From: Pseudorhodoferax sp047601025
Lineage (GTDB): Bacteria; Pseudomonadota; Gammaproteobacteria; Burkholderiales; Burkholderiaceae_C
Reading direction: 5' to 3'
Length of the DNA stretch: 64,000 bases
Assembly: GCF_047601025.1 (NCBI RefSeq)
Contig: NZ_JASGJZ010000001.1
Coordinates: forward strand, 5,084,001-5,148,000
In this document: positions 25,603-34,051 of the stretch, one piece after another
How the letters are laid out: each line of letters begins with the position of its first letter
Position numbering within the stretch: position 1 is the stretch's first letter
The notes under the pieces: generated by a model
What the model was told of the DNA's origin: nothing
The model's input: the letters and a program-made list of their open reading frames with translations, nothing else
Databases searched by the model: none
Program-made: the position numbers and the translations under genes

Positions 25603-26802
25603 ATGCTGCATGCAGAGACCTCGGCCGCGCCGCTGGCGGGCCTGAAGGTGGTGGAGGCCGGCATCCTGCTGGCCGGCCCCTACGCGGGACAGGTGCTGGG
25701 CGACCTCGGGGCCGAGGTCATCAAGATCGAGATGCCCGGGAAGGGCGACCCCATGCGCCAGTGGTTCGACGCGCTGTGGTGGCCCATCGTGGCGCGCAAC
25801 AAGAAATCCGTGGAGCTGGACCTGCGCTGCGCGGCCGGCCAGGCGGCGTTCAAGCGGCTGGTGCAAGAGGCCGACATCCTGATCGAGAACTTCCGCCCCG
25901 GCACGCTGGAAGCCTGGGGGCTGGGCTATGAGCAGCTGTCGGCGCTCAACCCCGGCCTCATCATGCTGCGCACCAGCGGCTTCGGCCAGACCGGGCCGTA
26001 TGCGCGCCGCGCCGCCTACGCCTCCACCGGCGAGGCCATGGGCGGGCTGCGCTACGTGGTCGGCTTTCCCGACCGGCCGCCGCCGCGCCTGGGCCTGAGC
26101 ATCGGCGATTCGCTGGCGGGCCTGTACTCCATCGTCGGCGCGCTGGCTGCGCTGCAGGAGCGCCACCGCTCGGGCCGGGGCCAGGTGGTCGACACGGCCA
26201 TCTACGAATCGGTGCTCGCCTGCACCGAGGCGATGGTCCCCGAGTACACCGTGGAAGGCCGGGTGCGCCAGCGCATGGGCAGCACGCTCAAGGGCATCGC
26301 GCCGTCGAACGTCTATCCCACGGCCGACGGCGAGCTGATCATCGCGGCCAACCAGGACACGCTGTTCCCGCACCTGTGCGAAGCGATGGGCCAGCCAGAG
26401 CTGGCCGGCGACCCGCGCTTCGCCACCCACCGCGCGCGGGCCGATCACCAGGAACTGCTCGACGGCATCGTCGCCGACTGGACGCGGCGCTTCCCGACGG
26501 CCCAGCTGCAGGAGATCCTGGACCGCCACGGCATCGTGTTCGGTGCGATCTACCGCGTGCCCGACATGCTCCAGGACCCGCATTTCCAGGCCCGCGAGGC
26601 GATCGTGCAGGCGCCGTGCGAGCGCGGCGGAACCTTCGCCATGCCCAACGTGATGCCCCGGCTCACCCGTACGCCCGGACAGATCCGCTGGACCGGCCCG
26701 CGGCTGGGCGAGCACAACGAGGAAGTGCTGTCCGGCCTGCTGGGCCTGGGCCCCGAGGAAATGCTGGCCGCCCAGGGGCGGCCAGCGCAAGGCCATCGAT
26801 GA
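25603..26802 (+). CDS. CaiB/BaiF family III CoA-transferase
   Basis: 399 residues. N-terminal LKVVEAGILLAGPYAGQVLGDLGAEVIKIE; FRPGTLEAWGLGYEQL (about 95-110); catalytic Asp in LSIGDSLAGLYSIVGALAAL (about 165-184), matching the Asp of formyl-CoA transferase; C-terminal GPRLGEHNEEVL. Complete length. The stop codon overlaps an ATG (26799) of the next frame, and the next gene's ribosome site is at the junction, so it is an operon with the YcaC-like hydrolase. Cytoplasmic activation of a carboxylic acid; donor and acceptor unknown. Confidence 0.92.
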   Translation: MLHAETSAAPLAGLKVVEAGILLAGPYAGQVLGDLGAEVIKIEMPGKGDPMRQWFDALWWPIVARNKKSVELDLRCAAGQAAFKRLVQEADILIENFRPGTLEAWGLGYEQLSALNPGLIMLRTSGFGQTGPYARRAAYASTGEAMGGLRYVVGFPDRPPPRLGLSIGDSLAGLYSIVGALAALQERHRSGRGQVVDTAIYESVLACTEAMVPEYTVEGRVRQRMGSTLKGIAPSNVYPTADGELIIAANQDTLFPHLCEAMGQPELAGDPRFATHRARADHQELLDGIVADWTRRFPTAQLQEILDRHGIVFGAIYRVPDMLQDPHFQAREAIVQAPCERGGTFAMPNVMPRLTRTPGQIRWTGPRLGEHNEEVLSGLLGLGPEEMLAAQGRPAQGHR

Positions 26803-26816
26803 AGGAGATCCACGCC

Positions 26817-27410
26817 ATGGTCGTCAACCCCAAGCTGCAGCCGTCCGACGCGGTGGTGGTATTCGCCGACGTGCAGACCGGCATCGTCAACCTGCCGCTC
26901 ACCGTCGAGCCGGCGCGCCTGCTGCGCTCCGTCCAGGGCCTGGCCAGGCTGGCCGAACTGTTCGACCTGCCGACGCTGGCGCTCACCATTCCCAAGCGCG
27001 GCGGCGGCGAGCCCGAAGTGGTGCCGCAGATCACGCAGGTGCGCAGCCGCTACCAGCACCTGCAGCGCACCACGCCGGACTCCTTCGAGAACACCGCGAT
27101 CCGCGACGCGCTGTCCGCCACCGGCCGGCGCACGCTCATCGTCTGCGGCATCGCGACCGAGATCGTGGTGCACTGGCTGACGCTGTCCGGCATCGCCAAT
27201 GGCTACCGCGTCTACGTGGTGGTGGATGCCTGCGCCGGACTGGGCGAGCGATCCGAGGCGGCGGCCTTCCGCCGGTTCGAGGCCGCAGGCGCGGTCATGA
27301 GCTCGGTGGTCTCGCTGGCCGGCGAACTGGCCGGCGACATGACGCAGCCGCGCGGCCGCGATGCCGTGGAAGTGGTCTACCAGCTGGTATCGGAGACCAT
27401 GCAGGCGTAG
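26817..27410 (+). CDS. YcaC-like isochorismatase-superfamily protein
   Basis: 197 residues. Isochorismatase fold with catalytic Asp in VVFADVQTGIVN (about 13-24) and Lys in LALTIPKRGG (about 55-64). The nucleophile position, Cys in ordinary cysteine hydrolases and YcaC (T-E-V/I-C-V), reads CGIATEIVVHW, so Val replaces it; the nearby Cys is four to five residues early and is Ser in the paralogue at 56879. Start ATG 26817 has AAGGAG 9 nt upstream and aligns with the paralogue; ATG 26799 is less likely. It may be an isochorismatase-like enzyme that uses Asp, or a binding protein. Operon with the CoA-transferase. Confidence 0.82.
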   Translation: MVVNPKLQPSDAVVVFADVQTGIVNLPLTVEPARLLRSVQGLARLAELFDLPTLALTIPKRGGGEPEVVPQITQVRSRYQHLQRTTPDSFENTAIRDALSATGRRTLIVCGIATEIVVHWLTLSGIANGYRVYVVVDACAGLGERSEAAAFRRFEAAGAVMSSVVSLAGELAGDMTQPRGRDAVEVVYQLVSETMQA

Positions 27411-27463
27411 GCTCCAGCGCTCGACCTCTCCACAGCCTGACCATCGAAATCCGGAATCCTCAC

Positions 27464-27886
27464 ATGTCCATCGCAGCATTCGACCACGTGGCAGTCCCCT
27501 GCCGGCGCCCGCGCGAAATGATGTACTTCTACCGCGCACTCGGTTTCCGCACGCCGGAGCCGGAGGCCTGGCTGGCGCGCGACGAGGAATCGTTCGCCGT
27601 GCACTTCGGCGCCAACAAGATCAACTTCCACATGCCCCTGCGCTGGGAAAACCCCGCGTTCACGCTGCGCGGCCCCACGGCGGTTCCGGCCTGCGGCGAT
27701 TTCTGCTTCGTCTGGAACGGCACGCAGGACGCGCTGATCGAGACGTTGAAGTCCGCCAACGCACACATCGAGGAAGGGCCGGTGAAGCGCGTGGGCGCGC
27801 GAGGCGATGGCACCAGCATCTACATCCGCGACCCTGACGGCAATCTCCTCGAGTTCATCGTCTACGCGGGCGCGCCGGCCCAATAG
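27464..27886 (+). CDS. VOC-family (glyoxalase/dioxygenase fold) protein
   Basis: 140 residues, one VOC domain of two beta-alpha-beta-beta-beta units. It begins FDHVAVPCRRPREMMYFYRALGF, with a candidate metal His at the FDHVA position, and ends DGTSIYIRDPDGNLLEFIVY, with the usual metal Glu in N-L-L-E-F. Members include glyoxalase I, extradiol dioxygenases and methylmalonyl-CoA epimerase. The two visible ligands (H, E) are retained. Last gene of the 23.3-27.9 kb run; convergent with the SnoaL-like gene across a terminator-like hairpin. Confidence 0.85.
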   Translation: MSIAAFDHVAVPCRRPREMMYFYRALGFRTPEPEAWLARDEESFAVHFGANKINFHMPLRWENPAFTLRGPTAVPACGDFCFVWNGTQDALIETLKSANAHIEEGPVKRVGARGDGTSIYIRDPDGNLLEFIVYAGAPAQ

Positions 27887-28007
27887 CCGATGGCGGACGG
27901 CCCGCCAGGTCGAGGCCGCACCTTGCAGGCTGCTCGATCAGGTGGGCCCTTGACCTGCGCCCGCGTGCATCGCTTCGGCCGGACCGCCCACCCGCCGATA
28001 GGAAAAG

Positions 28008-28030
28008 GCGCATGCATTCGCTGCATGCGC
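28008..28030 (-). terminator. Hairpin between convergent genes, probable terminator
   Basis: GCGCATGCA (28008-28016) and TGCATGCGC (28022-28030) form a perfect 9-bp stem with a 5-nt loop. On the minus strand the stem is followed by CCTTTTCC, which suits termination of the SnoaL-like transcript. On the plus strand it is followed by GCTTTG, so it may also stop the VOC transcript. Confidence 0.55.
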
Positions 28031-28063
28031 GCTTTGGGACCGAAGCGGTCTTGAATACCTACC

Positions 28064-28519
28064 TCAGCCTTTGAGATTTTCCTTGAAGATCGGGCTGGCG
28101 TTGACGAAGCTGGAGAACTTCAAATGCCTGGTTTTCCACGCGCCATTCACCTTCGCGAACTCGAAGCTGTACATGCCCGAAAGCAGGCAGTGCACGCCAT
28201 CGGCGGTTTCCCGGAAATACGTGACGTCGGTTTTGGCCGTTGCCCCGTCGCCATTCACCTCGATCAGCGGATTGGTGATGTGGTGATGGCATTTCGGCAC
28301 TTCGCGCCAGACCTTCTGCACCAGCTGGCGAATGCCTTCCGTGCCGGTTCCATTGCCGCGAGGCAACTCGTAGTTGCCATCCTCGGCCCAGATGCTCATG
28401 AAAAGCGCTTCGTCCTTCTTGTCGATGCCGTGGCAGTACTTCGACATCAGTTCACGGATCTCTTCCTTGTCCAGGATCTGCTGCATCCTTTTTTCCAGAT
28501 CAGACGACGGATTTGCCAT
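28064..28519 (-). CDS. SnoaL-like/nuclear transport factor 2-fold protein
   Basis: 151 residues of the SnoaL_4 type: KEEIRELMSKYCHGIDKKDEALFMSIWAEDG (about 19-49), FRETADGVHCLLSGMYSFEFAKVNGAWK. Relatives include the small subunits of ring-hydroxylating dioxygenases and ketosteroid-isomerase-like enzymes. No Rieske partner is nearby, so a lyase or isomerase role, or plain ligand binding, is equally open. ATG 28519 was chosen: AAGGAGAC is 7 nt upstream, and 53 further upstream codons lack support. Divergent from the SDR gene at 28754; dyad motif copies lie in between. Local base composition is less GC-rich than average. Confidence 0.78.
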   Translation of the reverse strand: MANPSSDLEKRMQQILDKEEIRELMSKYCHGIDKKDEALFMSIWAEDGNYELPRGNGTGTEGIRQLVQKVWREVPKCHHHITNPLIEVNGDGATAKTDVTYFRETADGVHCLLSGMYSFEFAKVNGAWKTRHLKFSSFVNASPIFKENLKG

Positions 28520-28598
28520 GTGAAAGTCTCCTTCGTGTATGCGGCGAAAGTGTTCTCCAAGCGAACGGCGCAGCCTACCCAGAACGAATGACCAATTC

Positions 28599-28628
28599 AA
28601 TTCGATATTCTCGAAGCGCACCTTCACG
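28599..28628. promoter_or_regulatory. Recurrent dyad motif, site D1
   Basis: CGAAGCGCACCTTCACG (28612-28628) preceded by ATATTCT. It keeps CGAA-N-C and C-TTC but differs from the core at the central CG. It lies 79 bp upstream of the minus-strand SnoaL-like start. Confidence 0.35.
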
Positions 28629-28649
28629 CCCGGGAAACCGCTGCGCACG

Positions 28650-28679
28650 GATTCGACGACGTCGAATCGACGGTTCACG
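28650..28679. promoter_or_regulatory. Recurrent dyad motif, site D2
   Basis: Contains CGAATCGACGGTTC (28663-28676), an exact fit to the core CGAA-N-C-NN-CG-N-TTC. It overlaps a second perfect inverted repeat, GATTCGACG-A-CGTCGAATC (28650-28668). It lies 74 bp before the SDR start at 28754. Confidence 0.5.
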
Positions 28680-28753
28680 CATCGTCAATTGACCGCCCAG
28701 CGGCCTATTCCTAACGTGCGGCCTCTTCCAGAAATCAAGAACGGAGACAGGAC

Positions 28754-29536
28754 ATGACTTCCGGCATGCGGATGCAGGGCAAGCGCGCCATCGTGACCGC
28801 CGGCGCGTCAGGCATGGGCCGCGCGGGCTGCATGCTGTTCGCGCAGCAAGGCGCCACGGTCGCCGTGGTGGACATCAGTGCCGAGCGCACCGCCGCCGTC
28901 GTCGGCGAGGTGACCGGGGCCGGCGGCCGCGCCAAGGGCTTCGTGGCCGACCTGTCCAAGCCCGGGGAATGCCGGCGCGTCATGGCCGAGGCCGCCGCCT
29001 GGATGGAAGGCGTCGACGTGCTGTGGGCGCATGCGGGCTCCCCCGGCCCGGTCGCCGTCGAAGGCATCGACATCCAGGATTTCGACGCCGCCGTGGCACT
29101 GAACCTGACCTCGGCCCTGGTCTGCGCGGGCGAGGCCGCCCCGCACATGCGCACGGCGGGCGGCGGCGCGATGCTGTTCACCTCGTCGGTGGCCGGGCTG
29201 GTGGGCTCGACCTTCAGCCCCGTGTACTCGGCGCTGAAATTCGGCCTGGTCGGCTTCACGCAATCGCTGGCCCAGCGGTTCGCGGCCGACGGCATCCGCG
29301 TCAACGCCGTCTGCCCCGGCCCCGTCGACACGCCGATGCTGCCCGCGTTCATGGGCCGCAACGTCGACGAAGCCGGCCAGGCCGCCAACCAGGCGCGCAT
29401 CGTGGCCGCCGTGCCGCTGGGGCGCCTGGCCCAGCCCCACGAAATCGCCCATGCGGCCCTGTGGCTGCTGTCGGACGACGCCTCGTACGTGACGGGCGTC
29501 GCCCTGCCCGTCGACGGCGGCTATGTCGCGCGCTGA
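28754..29536 (+). CDS. Short-chain dehydrogenase/reductase (SDR)
   Basis: 260 residues, classical SDR. The cofactor motif is TAGASGMGRAG (about 16-26; T-G-x3-G-x-G variant). The active-site Ser is in LFTSSVAGLVG and the Y-x-x-x-K is YSALK (about 158-162). It ends with the dimer-interface tail ALPVDGGYVAR. CGGAGAC precedes ATG 28754. Probably NAD(P)-dependent oxidation of a hydroxyacid or hydroxyacyl-CoA. First gene of a four-gene run enclosing two ABC binding proteins between two SDR genes. Confidence 0.9.
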   Translation: MTSGMRMQGKRAIVTAGASGMGRAGCMLFAQQGATVAVVDISAERTAAVVGEVTGAGGRAKGFVADLSKPGECRRVMAEAAAWMEGVDVLWAHAGSPGPVAVEGIDIQDFDAAVALNLTSALVCAGEAAPHMRTAGGGAMLFTSSVAGLVGSTFSPVYSALKFGLVGFTQSLAQRFAADGIRVNAVCPGPVDTPMLPAFMGRNVDEAGQAANQARIVAAVPLGRLAQPHEIAHAALWLLSDDASYVTGVALPVDGGYVAR

Positions 29537-29574
29537 GCCGCGGCCCCACACGTAGCCCACTGCAGGAGACATCG

Positions 29575-30702
29575 ATGCCCCATCCATTCGGGAAACTGGT
29601 TTGCGCCATCGCGCTGGCCGCCCTCTCCGCCACGGCGGCCCATGCGCAGGACGAGCTCACCGTGGTGTCGATCCAGGCCTCCACGGGCGCGCTGGCCTAT
29701 GGCGGGGTGTTCTTCCAGAACTCCATCCGCATGGCCATCGACGAGGCCAACGCCAAGGGCGGCATCCACGGCGCCAAGATCAAGCTCATCGAGCGCGACA
29801 ACGGCAGCGACAAGAGCCAGGCCATCAACCTCGCCAACCAGGCCATCGACCGGGACCGCGCGCTGCTCGTGCTCGGCCCCACCTCCACCGCCGATTCCCT
29901 CGCGGTGGCGCCGGTCTTCAACGAGAAGCGCACGCCCGACCTGCACTTCGGCACCTCGGACGCCGTACTCAAGGCCGGCACCTGGAGCATGAAGTTCCAG
30001 CAGTCGCCCGGCGTGGTCAGCGCCCTGGTCGCGCAGTACACGCTGGAGAAGACGCCGATCCGCAAGGTGGCCTTCGTCTTCGACCGCACGAACGAGGCGT
30101 GGATCGACTCCAAAAACAACTTCCGCGATCCGTTCAAGGCCGGGGGCGGGACCGTGGTGGCCGAGGAGGCAGTGGTCACCGCCGATTCCAACTTCCTGCC
30201 GCTGGCCACCAAGCTCAAGGCCATGGACATCGATGCCATCTACCTGGCCACCTATCCCGAGCAATCGGCCAACATCATCCTGCAGCTGCGCCAGGCGGGC
30301 CTGCCCGATGCGGTGCGCTTCATCGGTGCCGTGGCCATGGTCTCGCCGAAGTTCCTGGCCGTCGCAGGCAAGGCCGCGGAAGGAGCGATGGCGGTGTCCG
30401 ACCACGTGATCGGCATGGACCGCCCGCTCAACAAGGCGTTCGAAACCGCCTACCGGGCCCGGTACGGCGGCGAGCCCGACAGCTGGGCGGCCGTGGGCTA
30501 TTCCCTCGCCCTGGTGGGCCTGGCCAGCCTGAAGGAGGCCGGCCCGAACCCGACCCGCGAGAAGGTGCGCGACGCCTTCATGCGCCTGCGCGACGTGCCG
30601 ATCCTGGGCGGCTCGGGCCTGTGGAACCAGACGGACCGCAAGCCCCACTTCGGCGCCACGGTGCTGGTCGTCAAGGACGGCAAGTTCGCCGTCGCCCCAT
30701 GA
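29575..30702 (+). CDS. ABC transporter substrate-binding protein (type 1, lone)
   Basis: 375 residues. Sec signal about 1-22 (ALSATAAHAQ/DEL). The Peripla_BP_6 core includes NSIRMAIDEANAKGGIHGAKIKLIERDNGSD (about 47-77), INLANQAIDRDRALLVLGPTSTAD and PILGGSGLWNQTD near the C-terminus. TGCAGGAGACATCG leads to ATG 29575. Close paralogue of the next gene and of the protein at 49888. No permease or ATPase adjoins; the LivHMGF set at 11.6-14.9 kb is the only candidate in the window, so receptors may share one transporter. Confidence 0.9.
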   Translation: MPHPFGKLVCAIALAALSATAAHAQDELTVVSIQASTGALAYGGVFFQNSIRMAIDEANAKGGIHGAKIKLIERDNGSDKSQAINLANQAIDRDRALLVLGPTSTADSLAVAPVFNEKRTPDLHFGTSDAVLKAGTWSMKFQQSPGVVSALVAQYTLEKTPIRKVAFVFDRTNEAWIDSKNNFRDPFKAGGGTVVAEEAVVTADSNFLPLATKLKAMDIDAIYLATYPEQSANIILQLRQAGLPDAVRFIGAVAMVSPKFLAVAGKAAEGAMAVSDHVIGMDRPLNKAFETAYRARYGGEPDSWAAVGYSLALVGLASLKEAGPNPTREKVRDAFMRLRDVPILGGSGLWNQTDRKPHFGATVLVVKDGKFAVAP

Positions 30703-30731
30703 AGCCCGACGGCGACCCGAGGAGACGAACC

Positions 30732-31853
30732 TTGCATTCCATCCCTTCGAAGCTGGCCGGCGCGGCCGCCCTGGCCTGGCTGGCCGCCGCAGCCCAGGCG
30801 CAGGACATTCCGGTGACGTCGTTCCAGGCCATGACGGGCGCGGCGGCGTTTGCCGGCGCCAACTACCAGAACTCCATCCGGCTGGCGGTGGAGGAGTTCA
30901 ACCGCAAGGGCGGCGTGAACGGGCAGAAGATCCGGCTGATCGAGCATGACACCGCCACCGACAAGGGCCAGGCCATCAACCTCGCCAACCAGGCCATCAG
31001 CCGCGATCGGGCGGTGCTCGCCTTCGGCCCGTCCACCACCGCCGAGAGCGTGGCCGTGGCGCCGATCTTCAACGACAGGCGCGTGCCGGTCCTGAGCTTC
31101 GCCACCTCGGACGCGGTGCTCAAGTTCGGCCCCTGGAGCCTGATGTTCCAGCAGCCCGCGGTCGCCACCACGCCGCAGGTGGCCAAGTACGTGCTGGAGA
31201 AAACCCCGGCCAGGAAGGTGGTCCTCGTCTTCGACCGGACCAACGAAGCGCTGATCGAGCAGAAGAGCGCGTTCCGCGATGCCTTCAAGGCCGGCGGCGG
31301 CACGGTGGTGGGCGAGGAAGCCATCGTCGGCACCGACTCCAACTTCCAGCCGCTGGCGACCAAGATCAAGTCCATGGACGCGGACGCGGTCTACATCTCG
31401 GCGCTCACGGAGCAGACCGCCAATGTGCTGCTGCAGCTGCACCAGTCCGGGCTGTCCGGCAAGATGCAGTTCATCGGCTCCAACGCCATGGCATCCCTCA
31501 AGTTCGTGGAGATGACGGGCAAGGCCGCCGAGGGCTCGATCGCGGTGGCCGACCACCTGCCCGGCATCGACCGGCCGCTGAACCAGGCGTTCGCCGCCGC
31601 CTACAAGGCCCGCTACGGCGTGGAAGCGGACAGCTGGGCCACCATCGGCTACTCGTTCGCCCAAGTGGGGCTGGCCGCCATCGAGGCGGCTGGCCCGAAT
31701 CCGACGCCCGAGAAGGTGCGCGATGCCTACGCGACGCTGCGCGACGTGCCCATCCTCGGCGGCTCGGGCCTGTGGAACCAGACGGACCGCAGGCCCCATT
31801 TCGGCGCCATGGTGCTGGTGCTCAAAGATGGCCGGTTCGTCCCTGCCCCCTGA
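30732..31853 (+). CDS. ABC transporter substrate-binding protein (type 1, lone), probable TTG start
   Basis: 373 residues. Strongly similar to the preceding gene (NSIRLAVEEFNRKGGVNGQKIRLIEHDT, AINLANQAISRDRAVLAFGPSTTAE, PILGGSGLWNQTDR). The start is probably TTG 30732: GAGGAG lies 7 nt before it and it yields a clean signal peptide (SKLAGAAALAWLAAAAQAQ/D). An ATG at 30699 overlapping the previous stop (ATGA) would add MKPDGDPRRRT, an unusual charged extension. Tandem duplication with the upstream receptor is likely, with divergence giving different ligand specificity. Confidence 0.88.
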   Translation: MHSIPSKLAGAAALAWLAAAAQAQDIPVTSFQAMTGAAAFAGANYQNSIRLAVEEFNRKGGVNGQKIRLIEHDTATDKGQAINLANQAISRDRAVLAFGPSTTAESVAVAPIFNDRRVPVLSFATSDAVLKFGPWSLMFQQPAVATTPQVAKYVLEKTPARKVVLVFDRTNEALIEQKSAFRDAFKAGGGTVVGEEAIVGTDSNFQPLATKIKSMDADAVYISALTEQTANVLLQLHQSGLSGKMQFIGSNAMASLKFVEMTGKAAEGSIAVADHLPGIDRPLNQAFAAAYKARYGVEADSWATIGYSFAQVGLAAIEAAGPNPTPEKVRDAYATLRDVPILGGSGLWNQTDRRPHFGAMVLVLKDGRFVPAP

Positions 31854-31865
31854 ACGGAGAACGAC

Positions 31866-32651
31866 ATGACTCAGCTTCTGCAAGGCCGCGTGGCCGTCAT
31901 CACCGGAGGCGCGGCCGGCTTCGGCCTGGTCTCGGCCGAGAAATTCGTGGCCCACGGCGCCAAGGTCGTGATCGCGGACATCGATGCCGAGGCCGGCCGC
32001 ACCGCGCAAGAGCGGCTGGGCGACGCGGTGCGCTTCGTGCAGACGGACGTGCGCAAGGAAAGCGACCTGCGCGAGGCGGTGAATGCGGCCGTGACGCACT
32101 TCGGCGGGCTGGACGTGATGTACCACAACGCGGGCACGGTGGGCACGCCGGCCGGCATCGAGGAGATGGCGGTCGAGCAGTGGAACGCCGCCATGGACAT
32201 GCTGCTGACCGCCAGCATGCTGGCGGTCAAGGTATCGGTGGAACCGATGAAGGCGCGCGGCGGCGGCTCCATCATCCTGACGTCGTCGGGCGCGGGCGTA
32301 CGCCTGGGCGGCTCGGGCCCGCTGGCCTACAGCACCGCGAAATCCGCCGTGCTGATGCTGGGCCAGCACTCGGCACTGAAGCTGGGCAAGCACCGCATCC
32401 GCGTCAACACCATCGTGCCGGGCGCGTTCCGCACGGCGCTGTGGGACAAGCACGCACTGGGCAGCGGCATGCTGGCCGAGAACAAGTTCGCGCTGATGCA
32501 ACCGCTGCCCATCGAGGGCAACCCGCGCTACATCGCCGATGCCGCGCTGTTCCTGGCCTCGGACATGTCGGAATTCGTCACGGGCGTGATCCTGCCCGTG
32601 GACGGGGGGCTGACGCTGCACCGCAACTCGCATGCATCGATCGAAGGCTGA
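31866..32651 (+). CDS. Short-chain dehydrogenase/reductase (SDR)
   Basis: 261 residues. The cofactor loop is ITGGAAGFGLVSAEKF (G-G-x3-F-G variant). The acidic residue after beta-2 (VVIADIDAEAG) indicates NAD(H) preference. The active-site Ser is in LTSSGAGVRLGG and Y-x-x-x-K is YSTAK (about 157-161). C-terminal GVILPVDGGLTLHR. GGAGAACGAC precedes ATG 31866, 12 bp after the binding-protein stop, so it is in the same operon. Likely oxidises a hydroxy intermediate. A GC-rich inverted repeat follows the stop. Confidence 0.9.
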   Translation: MTQLLQGRVAVITGGAAGFGLVSAEKFVAHGAKVVIADIDAEAGRTAQERLGDAVRFVQTDVRKESDLREAVNAAVTHFGGLDVMYHNAGTVGTPAGIEEMAVEQWNAAMDMLLTASMLAVKVSVEPMKARGGGSIILTSSGAGVRLGGSGPLAYSTAKSAVLMLGQHSALKLGKHRIRVNTIVPGAFRTALWDKHALGSGMLAENKFALMQPLPIEGNPRYIADAALFLASDMSEFVTGVILPVDGGLTLHRNSHASIEG

Positions 32652-32653
32652 CC

Positions 32654-32681
32654 CGGCCGGGAACGCCTGAGGGCCCGGCCG
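32654..32681 (+). terminator. GC-rich hairpin after SDR gene
   Basis: CGGCCGGG (32654-32661) and CCCGGCCG (32674-32681) form a perfect 8-bp stem with a 12-nt loop just after the stop at 32651. There is no T-tract, so it may be a weak or Rho-assisted terminator. Confidence 0.35.
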
Positions 32682-32771
32682 ATGCACGGCAACGCGAAGC
32701 CGCCCGCGGCGCGCGCACCGCCGAGCGCACCGCCATCCGGCTTTCCCGCCGGGGAACCCCGATTCGGGCGC

Positions 32772-32801
32772 TTCGAAACGAAGTTTCGAAATTCGCAACT
32801 T
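32772..32801. promoter_or_regulatory. Recurrent dyad motif, site E
   Basis: On the minus strand: AAGTTGCGAATTTCGAAACT continues TCGTTTCGAA, an exact fit to the core CGAA-N-C-NN-CG-N-TTC. It also forms TTCGAAAC-GAA-GTTTCGAA. It ends 86 bp before the acyl-CoA dehydrogenase ATG, with a possible -35 TTGGCT (32800-32805) and -10 TACGCT (32823-32828) immediately after it, the usual place for a LysR activator site. A GCTAGG/CCTAGC repeat follows at 32826-32841. Confidence 0.55.
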
Positions 32802-32887
32802 GGCTTCACAAGCCGCTTTTCTTACGCTAGGCAGGCCTAGCAGCACGTGCATCCGGCACTTTCAACACACCACAGGAGCAACCGACC

Positions 32888-34030
32888 ATGGCCAATTTCC
32901 TCGACGACTCGCAGCAGATGTGGCTCGACAGCGTCAACAAGTTCATGGACAACGAGGTCACCTGCGAATACATCCGCAAGTGCGACCAGAACCGTGACTA
33001 CCCCTACGAGGCCTACGACAAGATCGCCAAGCAGGGCTGGCTGGGCCTGCTGTTCTCCGAAGAAGAAGGCGGCGCGGGCGGCAGCGTTTTCGACTACATC
33101 CTGATGGCCGAAGGCCTGGGCAAGTTCGGCTTCGACTTCGCCGCCGCCATCCTGGTGCCCACCTTCACCGCGATGAACATCGCCAAGTACGGCTCGCCCA
33201 AGCAGAAGGAGATGTACGTCAAGCCCTTCATCGAAGGCAAGATCCGCTTCTCGGTGTCGATGACCGAGCCCGACGCAGGCTCCGACGTGTTCGCGACGAA
33301 GACCCACGCCAAGAAGAACGAGAACGGCGACTGGGTCATCAACGGCGCGAAGATGTTCTGCTCGGGCGCGCATGCCAAGGACACCGTCATCGCCATGCTG
33401 GTGCGCACCGACATGAACAACAAGCACGGCGGCCTGTCCATGATGCTCATCCCGAACACCACCCCGGGCATGGTCATCAACAAGCTGCCCACGCTGTCGC
33501 GCCACGCCACCGGCACCACCGAGATCTTCCTCGACAACGTGGTCATCCCCGGCGATGCGATCCTCGGCGTCGAAGGCCAAGGCCACGAGATCATCCTGAA
33601 CCACCTGGAGCTGGAGCGCTGCGCCGTCGCCGCCGCCTACACCGGCAACGCCCAGGAGGCCGTGAACAACGCCAACCGCTACGCGCACCAGCGCACCCAG
33701 TTCGGCCAGCCGATCTTCAACTTCCAGGTGCTCAAGCACATGCTGGCGGAAGACCAGACCCGCGTCGATGCGGCTCGCCTGCTGGTCTACCGCGCGGCAG
33801 TGGCCAAGAACAACGGCCAGGCTGCTCCGACCGAAACCTCCATGGCCAAGCTGTTCGCCTCCGAAACCCTCAAGCAGTGCGCGCTCGACGGCATGCAGAT
33901 TCTCGGCGGCTTCGCCAACCTGCCCGAGGCCGACATGGAGCGCTACCTGCGCGAATCCATCCAGTGCACGATCGGCGGCGGCACCTCGCAGATCCAGCGC
34001 ACCATCATCGCCCGGTCGCTGCGCCTGTAA
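32888..34030 (+). CDS. Acyl-CoA dehydrogenase
   Basis: 380 residues, full length. FAD/substrate loop SVSMTEPDAGSDVFATKT (about 118-135), W-V-I-N-G-A-K-M-F, QRTQFGQPIFNFQ and the C-terminal GGGTSQIQRTIIARSL. The usual catalytic Glu (Y-E-G-T) is Gly here (I-G-G-G-T), as in isovaleryl-CoA dehydrogenase-type enzymes whose base lies in helix G; a candidate is Glu in LELERCAV (about 238-245). This suggests a branched or bulky acyl-CoA. Leads the ACAD-MaoC-AtuA-thiolase unit. CAGGAGCAACCGACC precedes ATG 32888. FAD-linked alpha,beta-desaturation in the cytoplasm. Confidence 0.92.
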   Translation: MANFLDDSQQMWLDSVNKFMDNEVTCEYIRKCDQNRDYPYEAYDKIAKQGWLGLLFSEEEGGAGGSVFDYILMAEGLGKFGFDFAAAILVPTFTAMNIAKYGSPKQKEMYVKPFIEGKIRFSVSMTEPDAGSDVFATKTHAKKNENGDWVINGAKMFCSGAHAKDTVIAMLVRTDMNNKHGGLSMMLIPNTTPGMVINKLPTLSRHATGTTEIFLDNVVIPGDAILGVEGQGHEIILNHLELERCAVAAAYTGNAQEAVNNANRYAHQRTQFGQPIFNFQVLKHMLAEDQTRVDAARLLVYRAAVAKNNGQAAPTETSMAKLFASETLKQCALDGMQILGGFANLPEADMERYLRESIQCTIGGGTSQIQRTIIARSLRL

Positions 34031-34051
34031 CCCGGCACGCCCGCTCCGCGC

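Noticed and set aside
23860..26796. 978-codon minus-strand open frame
   Set aside because: It is antisense to the Bug and CoA-transferase genes, which have clear motifs and ribosome sites; it is a GC-bias artefact.
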